Positions 52,154 to 60,229 of a stretch of DNA of 64,000 nucleotides are shown piece by piece. The DNA is from Pseudooceanicola nitratireducens (GTDB lineage Bacteria; Pseudomonadota; Alphaproteobacteria; Rhodobacterales; Rhodobacteraceae). Position 1 is the stretch's first letter; every line of letters starts with the position of its first letter. The notes beneath the pieces are model-generated. The model searched no databases and was not told the DNA's origin. It was given only the letters and a program-made list of their open reading frames with translations. The position numbers were made by a program, and so were the translations under genes. The DNA lies in NCBI RefSeq assembly GCF_900109195.1, contig NZ_FNZG01000001.1, positions 62,001 through 126,000 on the forward strand. Direction: 5' to 3'.

Positions 52154-52774
52154 TCACGCAAGGTCTGGTGAAAGTTTTCTGACAATTGCACGGAAAGGCA
52201 GCAGGGCGATCAGCGCCAGCGACAGTTTCACCATCCAGTCGGCCACGGCCAGCGACACCCAGAGGGGCGCAACGGGGCCACTTCCCAGCAGCGGCAGCGC
52301 CTCTCCTGCCCAGGAGACATCGTTCGCGGGCTCAAGGAAAGTCAGGCTGCCGGCAAAGGCGATGGTGAAGAAGATCGCGGTGTCGACCGAGGATCCGACC
52401 AGGGTCGAGGCCAGCGGCGCGCGCCACCAGGATCCTTCGCGCAGGCGGTCAAAGATCGCCACGTCCAGAAGCTGGGCCGACAGGAAGGCCAGGCCCGACC
52501 CGATGGCGATCCGCCAGGTCACAAGCGGGCCGTATTCGCCCATGATCTGCGTGCCGATCAGCGAACAGATGACGCCGACGACGAAACCGATGAAGACAAC
52601 GCGGCGCGCGGCAGCGACGCCGTAGACGCGGTTCATCACGTCGGTGACGAGGAAGGCGACGGGATAAGTGAAGGCACCCCAGGTCAGCCATTGTCCGAAA
52701 AGGAACTGCACCAGGATATTGGAGGCCACGACAACGGCGGCCATGGCGATTACGCCAGGAAGGATACGGGTCAT
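52154..52774 (-). CDS. yhhQ: queuosine precursor transporter (VUT family)
   Basis: A 206-aa inner-membrane protein with about six helices that imports queuosine precursors such as preQ0/preQ1. Family segments are TYPVAFLVTDVMNRVYG and the later LVGSSVDTAIFFTIAF. The ATG at 52774 is preferred to an in-frame TTG at 52798; neither has a strong Shine-Dalgarno. No preQ1 riboswitch is evident upstream. It is separated from arfB by the candidate RNA. Confidence 0.92.
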   Translation of the reverse strand: MTRILPGVIAMAAVVVASNILVQFLFGQWLTWGAFTYPVAFLVTDVMNRVYGVAAARRVVFIGFVVGVICSLIGTQIMGEYGPLVTWRIAIGSGLAFLSAQLLDVAIFDRLREGSWWRAPLASTLVGSSVDTAIFFTIAFAGSLTFLEPANDVSWAGEALPLLGSGPVAPLWVSLAVADWMVKLSLALIALLPFRAIVRKLSPDLA

Positions 52775-52840
52775 GTTTTGGGTCCGTTTTTTAGACAAGG
52801 TCGCGGAGACTTGTGGCCCACCATGGGCCGGGGACGCCGC

Positions 52841-53752
52841 CTACATTGTTCCGGCGGACTTGGCAAGCACCAAGGACACCATACCGCCGTATAGCACGGC
52901 GGAGAAATTGTTGTCGGCCACCATGGTCGCATGGACCACGCCCTGCGGGTCGGTCCAGATCGCCAGCCCTTCGAGGTTGCCCAGGGACAGGCCGGATTGC
53001 CAGATGACCTCGGCCGGGAAGATGCCGTCGACCTCCGGGGCGGGTTGGCTCAGATCAAAGCGCCGGATGCGCGACCGGAAGCCAAGCGTCGCCACCTTGC
53101 GCTCCAGCAGGTAATACATGCCGTCGGGGCCGAAATCCGCGCCCACGGGCACGAAACCGTCGCTTGGGTGGATCTTGCCCAGCACGCTCCACCGGCCGCC
53201 CTCCAGCCGCATCAGGGGCACGTCGCCACCGTGGGCCGACTGTTCCTGAACGATGTACAGCCGGTCCTGGCCATCAACCGCCAGCGCCTCGATCCCGCCG
53301 TTCTCGGGCAGGTCCAGGCCGCGCATCAGCGCAGGATAGGGCAGGGCGATGCCCGGTTCGCGGTACTTGGCGACGCGGTGGACATGTTCAAATGACACGC
53401 TCAGCGCCCCGTCCGAGGATATCGCCAAGCCTTCGCTGTCATGTTCCTTGCCGCGCGCATCCAGGGCCCGCCCTCCGGGTCCGCCCAGGGGGATGCTGCG
53501 CGTGGCCTTGGCCCCGGTCAGCCCATTGGCATCGCGGGTAAAGCTGCCTTCGATCAGAAACCCTTCGTCGGACAGCGCCAGAAAACGCGCGCCATAGTCC
53601 AGCACGGCCAGACCCGACAGGCCGCCGATCCGCAGCCCGTTTTCCTCGATCTCGAACCGCCGTTCGGATCCGGTCAGCCCGGCGGCCCAGGCGGCCGAAA
53701 GCGCGATGGCGGCCGCGCCAAGGCTTAGCGTGATTGCAGAACGGAGACGCAT
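52841..53752 (-). CDS. secreted esterase-like/phytase-fold protein
   Basis: A 303-aa exported beta-propeller protein of the esterase-like phytase group. A signal peptide (SAITLSLGAAAIALSAAWAAG) follows the ATG at 53752. Propeller-type strands include GLSGLAVLDYGARFLALSDEG, DSEGLAISSDG and GIEALAVDGQDRLYIVQE. Its first 28 bases overlap the end of mepA, so the two are coupled. The enzymatic substrate is not known. Confidence 0.85.
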   Translation of the reverse strand: MRLRSAITLSLGAAAIALSAAWAAGLTGSERRFEIEENGLRIGGLSGLAVLDYGARFLALSDEGFLIEGSFTRDANGLTGAKATRSIPLGGPGGRALDARGKEHDSEGLAISSDGALSVSFEHVHRVAKYREPGIALPYPALMRGLDLPENGGIEALAVDGQDRLYIVQEQSAHGGDVPLMRLEGGRWSVLGKIHPSDGFVPVGADFGPDGMYYLLERKVATLGFRSRIRRFDLSQPAPEVDGIFPAEVIWQSGLSLGNLEGLAIWTDPQGVVHATMVADNNFSAVLYGGMVSLVLAKSAGTM

Positions 53753-54639
53753 TGTCCGGGCAGGTCCGCCATGGTCAGTTGCCGCTTGGGCTTGGGTTTC
53801 GGGGCATTCGGATCCCGCGGCTTGGGCGGCGGCGGGTTCAGGATGTCGCGTACCCATTTCTCGGCGTCGGCGCAACCGTCACCGGGCGGGGGTGCCGCCT
53901 GATCGACGCAGCCGCGCGCGCCCTTGGGGCAATTCAGCCGCACGTGGAAATGATAGTGGTGTCCGTACCAGGGGCGGATCTTGCGCAGCCAGGACCGGTC
54001 GCCCTTTTCGTCGTTGCACATCTGCACCTTGGCCCCGGGAAAGACAAAGATCCGCGCCACGCGGGGATCGCTGGCGGCGGCCTTCAGCACCTGGTGGTGC
54101 TGCGGGGTCCAGTCGGAATTCACGTAAGCCCCGCCCGCGCGCCGCATCGAGATCGAGGAGATCTGTTCACGCTCGGACGCGCTCAGGTTCAGGCGTTTCG
54201 GTGGCAGCATCCAGATGTCCGCATCCAGCCCGATCTGGTGCGAGGCATGGCCAGAGGTCATCGGCCCGCCGCGCGGCTGGGAAATATCACCGATATAAAG
54301 CCCCTCCCATCCCGGCAGGGCGGCGACCTTCTGGCTGAGGTCCTTGAGATAGGCGATGGTCTCCGGGTGGCCCCAGTTGCGGTTGCGCGACAGGCGCATC
54401 GCCTGCCAGGTCGGCCCGGTTTCAGCAAGCTGTTCGGACCCCGCGGCGCAGCCCTTGGCATAGCTGCCGAAGGCCGCCGGACCCTGGGCCGAGGCGAAGG
54501 ACATCGACCCGAACAGCTGCCTTGCCTCCTTCCCGCGCATGGACGACGGGACTTCCTGCTGGGACGACACCTGGGGCTCATCGCTGCCGCAGGCAGCAAG
54601 AAGCGCGGTCAGTGCAAGGGCTGTGAGGGTGCGGACCAT
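53725..54639 (-). CDS. mepA: penicillin-insensitive murein endopeptidase
   Basis: A 304-aa LAS-fold peptidase that cuts D-Ala-meso-DAP crosslinks in peptidoglycan. The signal ends in a lipobox (LLAAC). Metal and active-site motifs are GGPMTSGHASHQIGLDADIW and WYGHHYHFHVRLNCP, and six or more Cys outside the core fit disulfides. The ATG at 54639 follows AAGGAGA. It overlaps the MFS gene upstream by 31 bases and the phytase-like gene downstream by 28, a compressed operon. Confidence 0.92.
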   Translation of the reverse strand: MVRTLTALALTALLAACGSDEPQVSSQQEVPSSMRGKEARQLFGSMSFASAQGPAAFGSYAKGCAAGSEQLAETGPTWQAMRLSRNRNWGHPETIAYLKDLSQKVAALPGWEGLYIGDISQPRGGPMTSGHASHQIGLDADIWMLPPKRLNLSASEREQISSISMRRAGGAYVNSDWTPQHHQVLKAAASDPRVARIFVFPGAKVQMCNDEKGDRSWLRKIRPWYGHHYHFHVRLNCPKGARGCVDQAAPPPGDGCADAEKWVRDILNPPPPKPRDPNAPKPKPKRQLTMADLPGQCVSVLQSR

Positions 54640-55979
54640 TCTCTGGGGTCTCCTTCTGCTTTGACCCATCGTAGCAAAACGAGGCCAGCAAGGAAGAGGA
54701 AGATCAGGGGAGAGACGCCAATCTGCTGGGATCCGCTGATTGCGGTCACGATGCCGATCAGGGTCGGGGCCAGGAAGGACGTGGCCTTGCCCGACAGCGC
54801 ATAAAGCCCGAAGGCCTCGGTCATGCGGTTGGGGTTGGACTGGCGCACCATCATCGTGCGGCTGGCCGACTGGATCACGCCCCCCGCCGCGCCGATCAGT
54901 GCGCCGAAGATGAAGAAGGTCACATCCGGCAGCATCGATCCTTCCGCCACCGGGATCCCGTAGACGGATGTGCGCGACACCAGAACGATCGAAATCGCCA
55001 CGAAGGTCAGGATCAGGATGCAGACCTTGATGACCGGCTTCGGCCCGAACTTTTCGTCCATGCGCCCGCCGATCATGGCAAAGATCGCCCCCGAGATGAT
55101 GGCGACGATGCCGAAGACCCCGATGAAGACCACCGACCAGCCCAGCACGCCCGAGGCATAGATGCCGCCGAAGAAATACATGCCATTCAGGGCATCGCGG
55201 TAGAACATCGACGAGGCGAGGTAGGAAAACAGCGACGGCCGCGCCGGCAGGGATCGCACGGTCTGCCCCACGCCCTTCAGCGCCTGCATCACCGCGCCCT
55301 TCGGAGCCTGCGCTGGTTTCGGGTCGCGGATGTACAGGAAGAAGGGGATCATGAAGACCGCGTACCAGATCGCGGTCAGCGGCCCGACAAAGCGCGTGCC
55401 TTCACGCTGGCCTGCATCTAGGCCCAGGATCGGGTCCATGCCGATCAGGGTTTTTCCGGTTGTCGAATTCTCGGCAAAGAGGACCAGCATCAGCACCAGG
55501 GTCAGCAGCCCGCCCAGGTAGCCAAAGGCCCAGCCATTGCCCGAGATGCGCCCGATCTCTTCCTTGGTGCCGAGGTCGGGCAGCATGGAATCGGTGAAGA
55601 TCGTCGCGAACTCCATCCCGATCATGCCGATGCCGAAAAAGACGATCATGGTGAACAGATCGAAACTGCCCGGGGCCGCGAACCACAGCATGGCCGAGCC
55701 CACGACATACATCGCCGAGAACAGCCAGATCCAGCGCAGCCGGTTCCCCGAGATGTCCGAGATCGCGCCCAGCACAGGCGCCGAGAGGGCGATCACCAGC
55801 CCGATCAGCCCGGTGGCAAAGCCCCAGTAGGCCTGGGCATCCGCGCTGTCGCCGATGCCTTCGGCGACGTAGAGTTCGCGGAAGTAGGGGGCGAAGATGA
55901 AGGTGATGATCAGCGTGTTGTAAGGCTGGCTGGCCCAATCGAAGAAAAACCAGCCCCAGATGCGTTTGCGCAGTGACAT
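54609..55979 (-). CDS. UMF1/Atg22-type MFS transporter
   Basis: A 456-aa twelve-helix permease. The N-terminus RIWGWFFFDWASQPYNTLIITFIFAPYF is the UMF1/Atg22-like family start, followed by the MFS loop GAISDISGNRLRW. The ATG at 55979 begins this conserved start; the upstream in-frame extension does not look coding. An 8-bp inverted repeat lies 45 bp upstream. Atg22 relatives export amino acids from vacuoles in yeast; the bacterial substrate is unknown. Confidence 0.9.
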   Translation of the reverse strand: MSLRKRIWGWFFFDWASQPYNTLIITFIFAPYFRELYVAEGIGDSADAQAYWGFATGLIGLVIALSAPVLGAISDISGNRLRWIWLFSAMYVVGSAMLWFAAPGSFDLFTMIVFFGIGMIGMEFATIFTDSMLPDLGTKEEIGRISGNGWAFGYLGGLLTLVLMLVLFAENSTTGKTLIGMDPILGLDAGQREGTRFVGPLTAIWYAVFMIPFFLYIRDPKPAQAPKGAVMQALKGVGQTVRSLPARPSLFSYLASSMFYRDALNGMYFFGGIYASGVLGWSVVFIGVFGIVAIISGAIFAMIGGRMDEKFGPKPVIKVCILILTFVAISIVLVSRTSVYGIPVAEGSMLPDVTFFIFGALIGAAGGVIQSASRTMMVRQSNPNRMTEAFGLYALSGKATSFLAPTLIGIVTAISGSQQIGVSPLIFLFLAGLVLLRWVKAEGDPREWSAPSQPLH

Positions 55980-56023
55980 GTCCCGCCCCCTGTTTCCCGC
56001 GTTATGAGCCGGAAAGCGACGCA

Positions 56024-56045
56024 GGGGCAAGATATTCCTTGCCCC
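56024..56045. promoter_or_regulatory. 8-bp inverted repeat upstream of UMF1-type gene
   Basis: GGGGCAAG-ATATTC-CTTGCCCC is a perfect inverted repeat in the gap between the thioesterase and the MFS gene. It may be an operator or a terminator stem for the thioesterase; no T-run follows. Confidence 0.4.
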
Positions 56046-56104
56046 CTTGCAGGGCGCATGGGGGCAGGTGCGGGGGTGCGGGGCCGTTGGTCGGCCCCCC
56101 GGGG

Positions 56105-56641
56105 TCAGACCCGGGCCGGCGGCCAGGGCCGTGTGTCGTCGGCTGCGAAAAGCGCGGCGACCCAGTCCGGCAGCTCGGGCGAGGTATCGGTGACCCCCAG
56201 TTCCATCAGGATATCCGTCGTGGGCACCATCTTGCCCTGGCCGACCAGCGCGGTGCGGAAGATGCCGTGGTTGGCGCAGGTGCCGTCCGCCGTCCACATG
56301 GATTGCTCGATATAGACGAAACGCGCGTCCCAGCCCAGAAGCCGCGACTGCATCTCGATCCGCTGCAGGTTGGTCAGCCGCTTGCGATAGCGCACCACTG
56401 ACCCGGCCACCGTCAGTCCCCACTTGCGCTTGCGCAGCACCCGGAACAGCCCGGACCGCATGGCAAAGGGGATGCGGCCCAGGTCGAAGATCGACAGGGT
56501 GCGACCGTTGTTCAGCTCGCTCATGAAATCAAGGTCCCAGGGCCAGATCCGGTGATGCGAGACATGGACATCCCGCAGCCCGAGTGGCGGGGCCTTGCGG
56601 AACTTCAGGACCTCTTTGGCGAGGCGGATGAAGGGGTACAT
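56105..56641 (-). CDS. acyl-CoA thioesterase, hotdog fold
   Basis: A 178-aa hotdog-fold thioesterase of the THEM6-like/4-hydroxybenzoyl-CoA group. It keeps DLDFMSELNNGRTLSIFDLGR, the conserved N-terminal hotdog segment with Asp, and the later YRKRLTNLQRIEMQSRLLGWD. An amphipathic lead precedes it. Its acyl-CoA substrate is unknown. Confidence 0.87.
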   Translation of the reverse strand: MYPFIRLAKEVLKFRKAPPLGLRDVHVSHHRIWPWDLDFMSELNNGRTLSIFDLGRIPFAMRSGLFRVLRKRKWGLTVAGSVVRYRKRLTNLQRIEMQSRLLGWDARFVYIEQSMWTADGTCANHGIFRTALVGQGKMVPTTDILMELGVTDTSPELPDWVAALFAADDTRPWPPARV

Positions 56642-56793
56642 GGGCTGCTCCTGCTGTGCGATATGCGCCTTTCGGGGGATCTGTGGTCCGGGCGAGGCCG
56701 CGTCAATCGGATCATAACGTCACTTCGCCATGATCGCGCCACTTGCCAGCCCGCCCGCGCGTCCCTAGGTAGGAACGGCCCAAAAAGGAGAGA

Positions 56794-57084
56794 ATGATGC
56801 AGTCGCTTTTCCAGATCCTGATGCTGATCCTAGACATCGTCTGGTTCTTCGTGGTCGCCCATGTGATCATGAGCTGGCTGATTTCCTTCCAGGTGCTCAA
56901 TGTCCGCCAGCAGCTGGTCGGCCAGATCTGGTATGGCCTGAACCGCATTCTCGAACCGCTTTACGGCCCCATCCGCCGCATCCTTCCGCCCATGTCCGGC
57001 CTGGACCTGGCCCCGCTGGTTGTGCTGGTCGGGATCTTCGCGCTGCGGATCATCCTGCAGAACAACGTCGCCTTCTTCTTGTAA
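56794..57084 (+). CDS. YggT-family membrane protein
   Basis: A 96-aa protein with two hydrophobic halves (IVWFFVVAHVIMSWLISF-like and LDLAPLVVLVGIFALRIIL) joined by NRILEPLYGPIRRILPPMSG, the YggT signature. AAAAAGGAGAGA precedes the ATG. YggT proteins are linked to osmotic or cell-division processes; the exact role is unknown. Confidence 0.93.
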   Translation: MMQSLFQILMLILDIVWFFVVAHVIMSWLISFQVLNVRQQLVGQIWYGLNRILEPLYGPIRRILPPMSGLDLAPLVVLVGIFALRIILQNNVAFFL

Positions 57085-57274
57085 GGCGCACGGGCGGCAC
57101 CGCGGTGCCGGTGAGTATTTCTGGCAAGATGATGCCTGCGGGGCAATGCTGACCCCCAGGTTTGTTTCCACCACATGCGGTTGGCGGGTTGAATTTGCCC
57201 CCCATATTTTGGTTTACTGCGCTTTAACGACCCTATGGTCGACTTGAGCAGTTTTCCGGATCCAAGAGGGGCAG

Positions 57275-59317
57275 ATGTCCGAACCCGCCACGCTGTTGCG
57301 CGCTGTCTTTGGCTTTGACGCATTCCGTCCGGGGCAGGAGGAGATCGTGCGCGCCGTGGCCACCGGTCAGGACGTGCTGGCCATCATGCCGACGGGCGGC
57401 GGGAAATCCCTGTGCTATCAACTGCCTGCCCTGATGCGCGACGGGGTGACGGTGGTGATTTCGCCGCTGATCGCCCTGATGCGCGACCAGGTCCGCGCGC
57501 TTCGGGCAGCGGGAGTCGAGGCGGGCGCGCTGAATTCCGGCAACACCGAGGAAGAGACCGAAGAGGTCTGGAACGCCATCGGCGCGGGGCGGCTGAAGCT
57601 TTTGTATCTTGCGCCGGAACGCCTGGCCTCGGTCGGGGCGCGCGACATGCTGCAACGGGTCGGCGTGTCGCTGATCGCCGTGGACGAGGCCCATTGCGTC
57701 AGCCAGTGGGGCCATGATTTCCGCCCGGATTACCTGCGGATCGGGGAACTGCGCGCGGCGCTGGACGTGCCGGTCGCGGCCTTTACCGCCACGGCGGATG
57801 CGGAAACCCGGGCCGAGATCGTCGAGCGTCTGTTCAGCACCCGCCCGCCGCAGCAGTTCCTGCGCGGCTTTGATCGGCCCAATATCCATCTGGCCTTTGC
57901 CGCCAAGGACAGTCCGCGCCGCCAGATCCTGGACTTTGCCGCCGCCCGAAAGGGCCAGTCGGGCATCGTCTATTGCGGCACCCGCGCCAAGACCGAGACC
58001 CTGTCGAAGGCCCTGCGCGAGGCCGGGCATCCCGCGATCTACTATCATGGCGGGATGGAGGCCGACGATCGCCGCCTGGCCGAACAGCGCTTCCAGCAAG
58101 AGGACGGGCTGATCGTCGTGGCCACCGTTGCCTTTGGCATGGGCGTCGACAAACCCGATATCCGTTGGGTCGCCCACGCCGATCTGCCCAAGTCGATCGA
58201 GGCCTACTACCAGGAAATCGGCCGCGCCGGCCGCGACGGAGCCCCGGCCGAGACGCTGACCTTGTTCGGCGCGGATGACATTCGCCTGCGCCGGTCGCAG
58301 ATCGACGAAGGCCTGGCCCCGCCCGAACGCCGCATGGCCGACCATGGCCGGCTGAACGCGCTTCTGGGCCTGGCCGAGGCGTTGGACTGCCGCCGCGCCA
58401 CCCTGTTGGAATACTTCGGGGAAGAGGCCCAGGGCTGCGGCAAATGCGACCTCTGCGATCGCCCCGCGGATGTCTTTGACGGGACCGAGGCGGTGCGCAA
58501 GGCGCTCTCGGCGATTCTGCGGACGAGCGAATGGTTCGGCTCGGGCCACCTGATCGACATCCTGATCGGCAATCCGACGGAAAAGGTCCGCGCCAAGGGG
58601 CACGAGGACCTGCCCACCTTCGGCGTCGGGCGCGATCTGAAGCGGGGCGAATGGCAGGCCGTCTTCCGCCAGATGATGGGCCACGACCTGATCCGCCCCA
58701 ATCCCGACCGCCACGGCGCGCTGACCATGACCGACGCCGCCCTGCCGATCCTGCGCGGAGAGGACACGATCCGCCTGCGCCGCGACACCATCGCCGCCGC
58801 CAAGGCGCGCCGCCCCGCCGTCAAGACGCTGGTCAACGAAGAGGACGAACCGCTGCTCTCGGCGCTCAAGGCCAAGCGGCGCGAGCTGGCGGAACAGCAG
58901 GGCGTGCCGGCCTATATCATATTCAATGACCGCACCCTGATCGAAATGGCGGAACAGCGCCCCGAAAGCCTGGACGCCATGGCGAAGGTCTCGGGCGTGG
59001 GGACCAAGAAACTGGACACCTACGGCGCGACGTTCCTGTCGGTGATCACCGGCGCGGTTGAGGAAATGCACCCGACCCGCCTGAAGGCCGCGGCGCGCGG
59101 TGGCGGGGACCTCTATGACCGGCTGATGGCGCTGCAGCGTGACCTGCACCACGGGCCGGACGGCACCGAAAAGCCGCTGTCCTGCTCGGCCTCGGCCATT
59201 GCCAAGGTCGTGGCCGCGAAACCCGACACCTCGGCCGCGTTGGAACGTATCCTTGGCGATCGCCGGACGGAACGCTTCGGTGCCGCCTTTCTCGACGCCA
59301 TTTCAGAAGCAAGCTAG
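57275..59317 (+). CDS. recQ: ATP-dependent DNA helicase RecQ
   Basis: A 680-aa 3'-5' helicase acting in recombination and fork repair. Walker A is MPTGGGKS (K44), DEAH at 137-140 with the RecQ aromatic loop SQWGHDFRPDY, and motif V/VI GMGVDKPDIRWV and QEIGRAGRDG. The zinc-binding C-x(n)-C-x2-C-x2-C of the RQC domain includes GCGKCDLCD, and an HRDC domain follows near residue 520-600. Length is typical. yaaA follows ten bases downstream. Confidence 0.97.
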   Translation: MSEPATLLRAVFGFDAFRPGQEEIVRAVATGQDVLAIMPTGGGKSLCYQLPALMRDGVTVVISPLIALMRDQVRALRAAGVEAGALNSGNTEEETEEVWNAIGAGRLKLLYLAPERLASVGARDMLQRVGVSLIAVDEAHCVSQWGHDFRPDYLRIGELRAALDVPVAAFTATADAETRAEIVERLFSTRPPQQFLRGFDRPNIHLAFAAKDSPRRQILDFAAARKGQSGIVYCGTRAKTETLSKALREAGHPAIYYHGGMEADDRRLAEQRFQQEDGLIVVATVAFGMGVDKPDIRWVAHADLPKSIEAYYQEIGRAGRDGAPAETLTLFGADDIRLRRSQIDEGLAPPERRMADHGRLNALLGLAEALDCRRATLLEYFGEEAQGCGKCDLCDRPADVFDGTEAVRKALSAILRTSEWFGSGHLIDILIGNPTEKVRAKGHEDLPTFGVGRDLKRGEWQAVFRQMMGHDLIRPNPDRHGALTMTDAALPILRGEDTIRLRRDTIAAAKARRPAVKTLVNEEDEPLLSALKAKRRELAEQQGVPAYIIFNDRTLIEMAEQRPESLDAMAKVSGVGTKKLDTYGATFLSVITGAVEEMHPTRLKAAARGGGDLYDRLMALQRDLHHGPDGTEKPLSCSASAIAKVVAAKPDTSAALERILGDRRTERFGAAFLDAISEAS

Positions 59318-59326
59318 GGCCCATTC

Positions 59327-60094
59327 ATGCTGATCGTCATTTCTCCTGCCAAGCGGTTGGACTGGTCGCCCCAGTCCGCCACCATGACCCGCCCCGATTT
59401 CCTGGCCGAGGCCAACAGCCTGGCCCGCACCATGCGCAACCGCACCCTGACCGAGATCAAGGACCTGATGGACCTCTCGGACGACCTGGCCCGGCTGAAC
59501 CGAGACCGCTACCGCGATTTCGAAGAGGACCCGGCCACGGATGTGCTGCGCCCCGCTGCTCTGGCCTTTGCCGGCGACACCTACACCGGGCTCGAGGCCG
59601 GCAGCCTGGAGCCCGAGGAAATGGACTGGGCGCAGGACCACCTGCGCATCCTGTCCGGCCTTTATGGCGTGCTGCGCCCGCTGGACGGGATCCAGCCCTA
59701 CCGCCTGGAAATGGGCACGCGCCTGAACACCCGCCGCGGCAAGAACCTTTATGACTACTGGGGCGCTGATCCCGCCAAGGCCTTGAAGAAACAGGCAAAG
59801 GCCGCGGGCACTGACGTGCTGGTGAATTGTGCCAGCCAGGAATATTTCGGTGCCGTCGATCAGGGCAAGCTGGGCCTGCGGATCATCACGCCGACCTTCC
59901 TGGAAGAAAAGAACGGCAAACGCGCCATTGTCTCCTTCTTCGCCAAACAGGCGCGCGGGTCGATGGCCCGCTTCATCGTCACCCGCCGCATAACCGACCC
60001 CGAGGGCCTGAAGGATTTCGACCTCGGCGGCTATGCCTATGACGCCGAAACCTCGACCCCCGATCAGCCGGTCTTCGTCCGCGCCCCCGAGTAA
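59327..60094 (+). CDS. yaaA: YaaA-family peroxide stress protein
   Basis: A 255-aa protein of the YaaA/DUF328 family, which lowers intracellular free iron and DNA damage during peroxide stress. Family marks are VISPAKRLDW at the start and LYGVLRPLDGIQPYRLEMGT in the middle, with EDLVNCASQEYF-like VNCASQEYFGAVD. It follows recQ closely, and both may be co-transcribed. A terminator and the dispersed repeat come next. Confidence 0.93.
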   Translation: MLIVISPAKRLDWSPQSATMTRPDFLAEANSLARTMRNRTLTEIKDLMDLSDDLARLNRDRYRDFEEDPATDVLRPAALAFAGDTYTGLEAGSLEPEEMDWAQDHLRILSGLYGVLRPLDGIQPYRLEMGTRLNTRRGKNLYDYWGADPAKALKKQAKAAGTDVLVNCASQEYFGAVDQGKLGLRIITPTFLEEKNGKRAIVSFFAKQARGSMARFIVTRRITDPEGLKDFDLGGYAYDAETSTPDQPVFVRAPE

Positions 60095-60101
60095 ACCACA
60101 A

Positions 60102-60137
60102 GGGCTAGACCAATCGGTCCAGCCCCTCTTTGGTTTT
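60102..60137 (+). terminator. terminator of yaaA
   Basis: GGGCT-A-GACC pairs with GGTC-C-AGCCC around AATC, and is followed by the T-rich CTCTTTGGTTTT. The T-rich part is also the first block of the dispersed repeat, so the repeat may serve as the terminator tail. Confidence 0.8.
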
Positions 60138-60206
60138 CCAAAAATATCCTCGGGGGTAGGCGCAAATGCCTTGGCATTTGCGGCGCAGGGGGCAGACGGC
60201 CCCCTG
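60125..60206 (+). repeat. copy 3 of 3'-end-associated dispersed repeat
   Basis: On the plus strand after yaaA: CCTCTTTGGTTTTC, then CAAAAATATCCTCG (60125-60152), a 10-bp hairpin CGCAAATGCC/GGCATTTGCG (60161-60182) and CAGGGGG/CCCCCTG (60186-60206). The block order is the same as in the copy at 24833-24908. Confidence 0.78.
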
Positions 60207-60229
60207 TTTCTGGCCCCTGTTCCGGCCCC

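Noticed and set aside
52775-52840. preQ1 riboswitch upstream of the queuosine precursor transporter
   Set aside because: The 65-bp gap has an A-rich stretch, but I cannot build the required preQ1-I stem and C-rich loop or a preQ1-II fold.
57093-57140. fourth copy of the 3'-end repeat after yggT
   Set aside because: GGTGAGTATTTCTGGCAAGATGA shows only weak likeness (split: GAGTATTT and GGCAAGATGA) and reads in the opposite polarity, so it is not counted.
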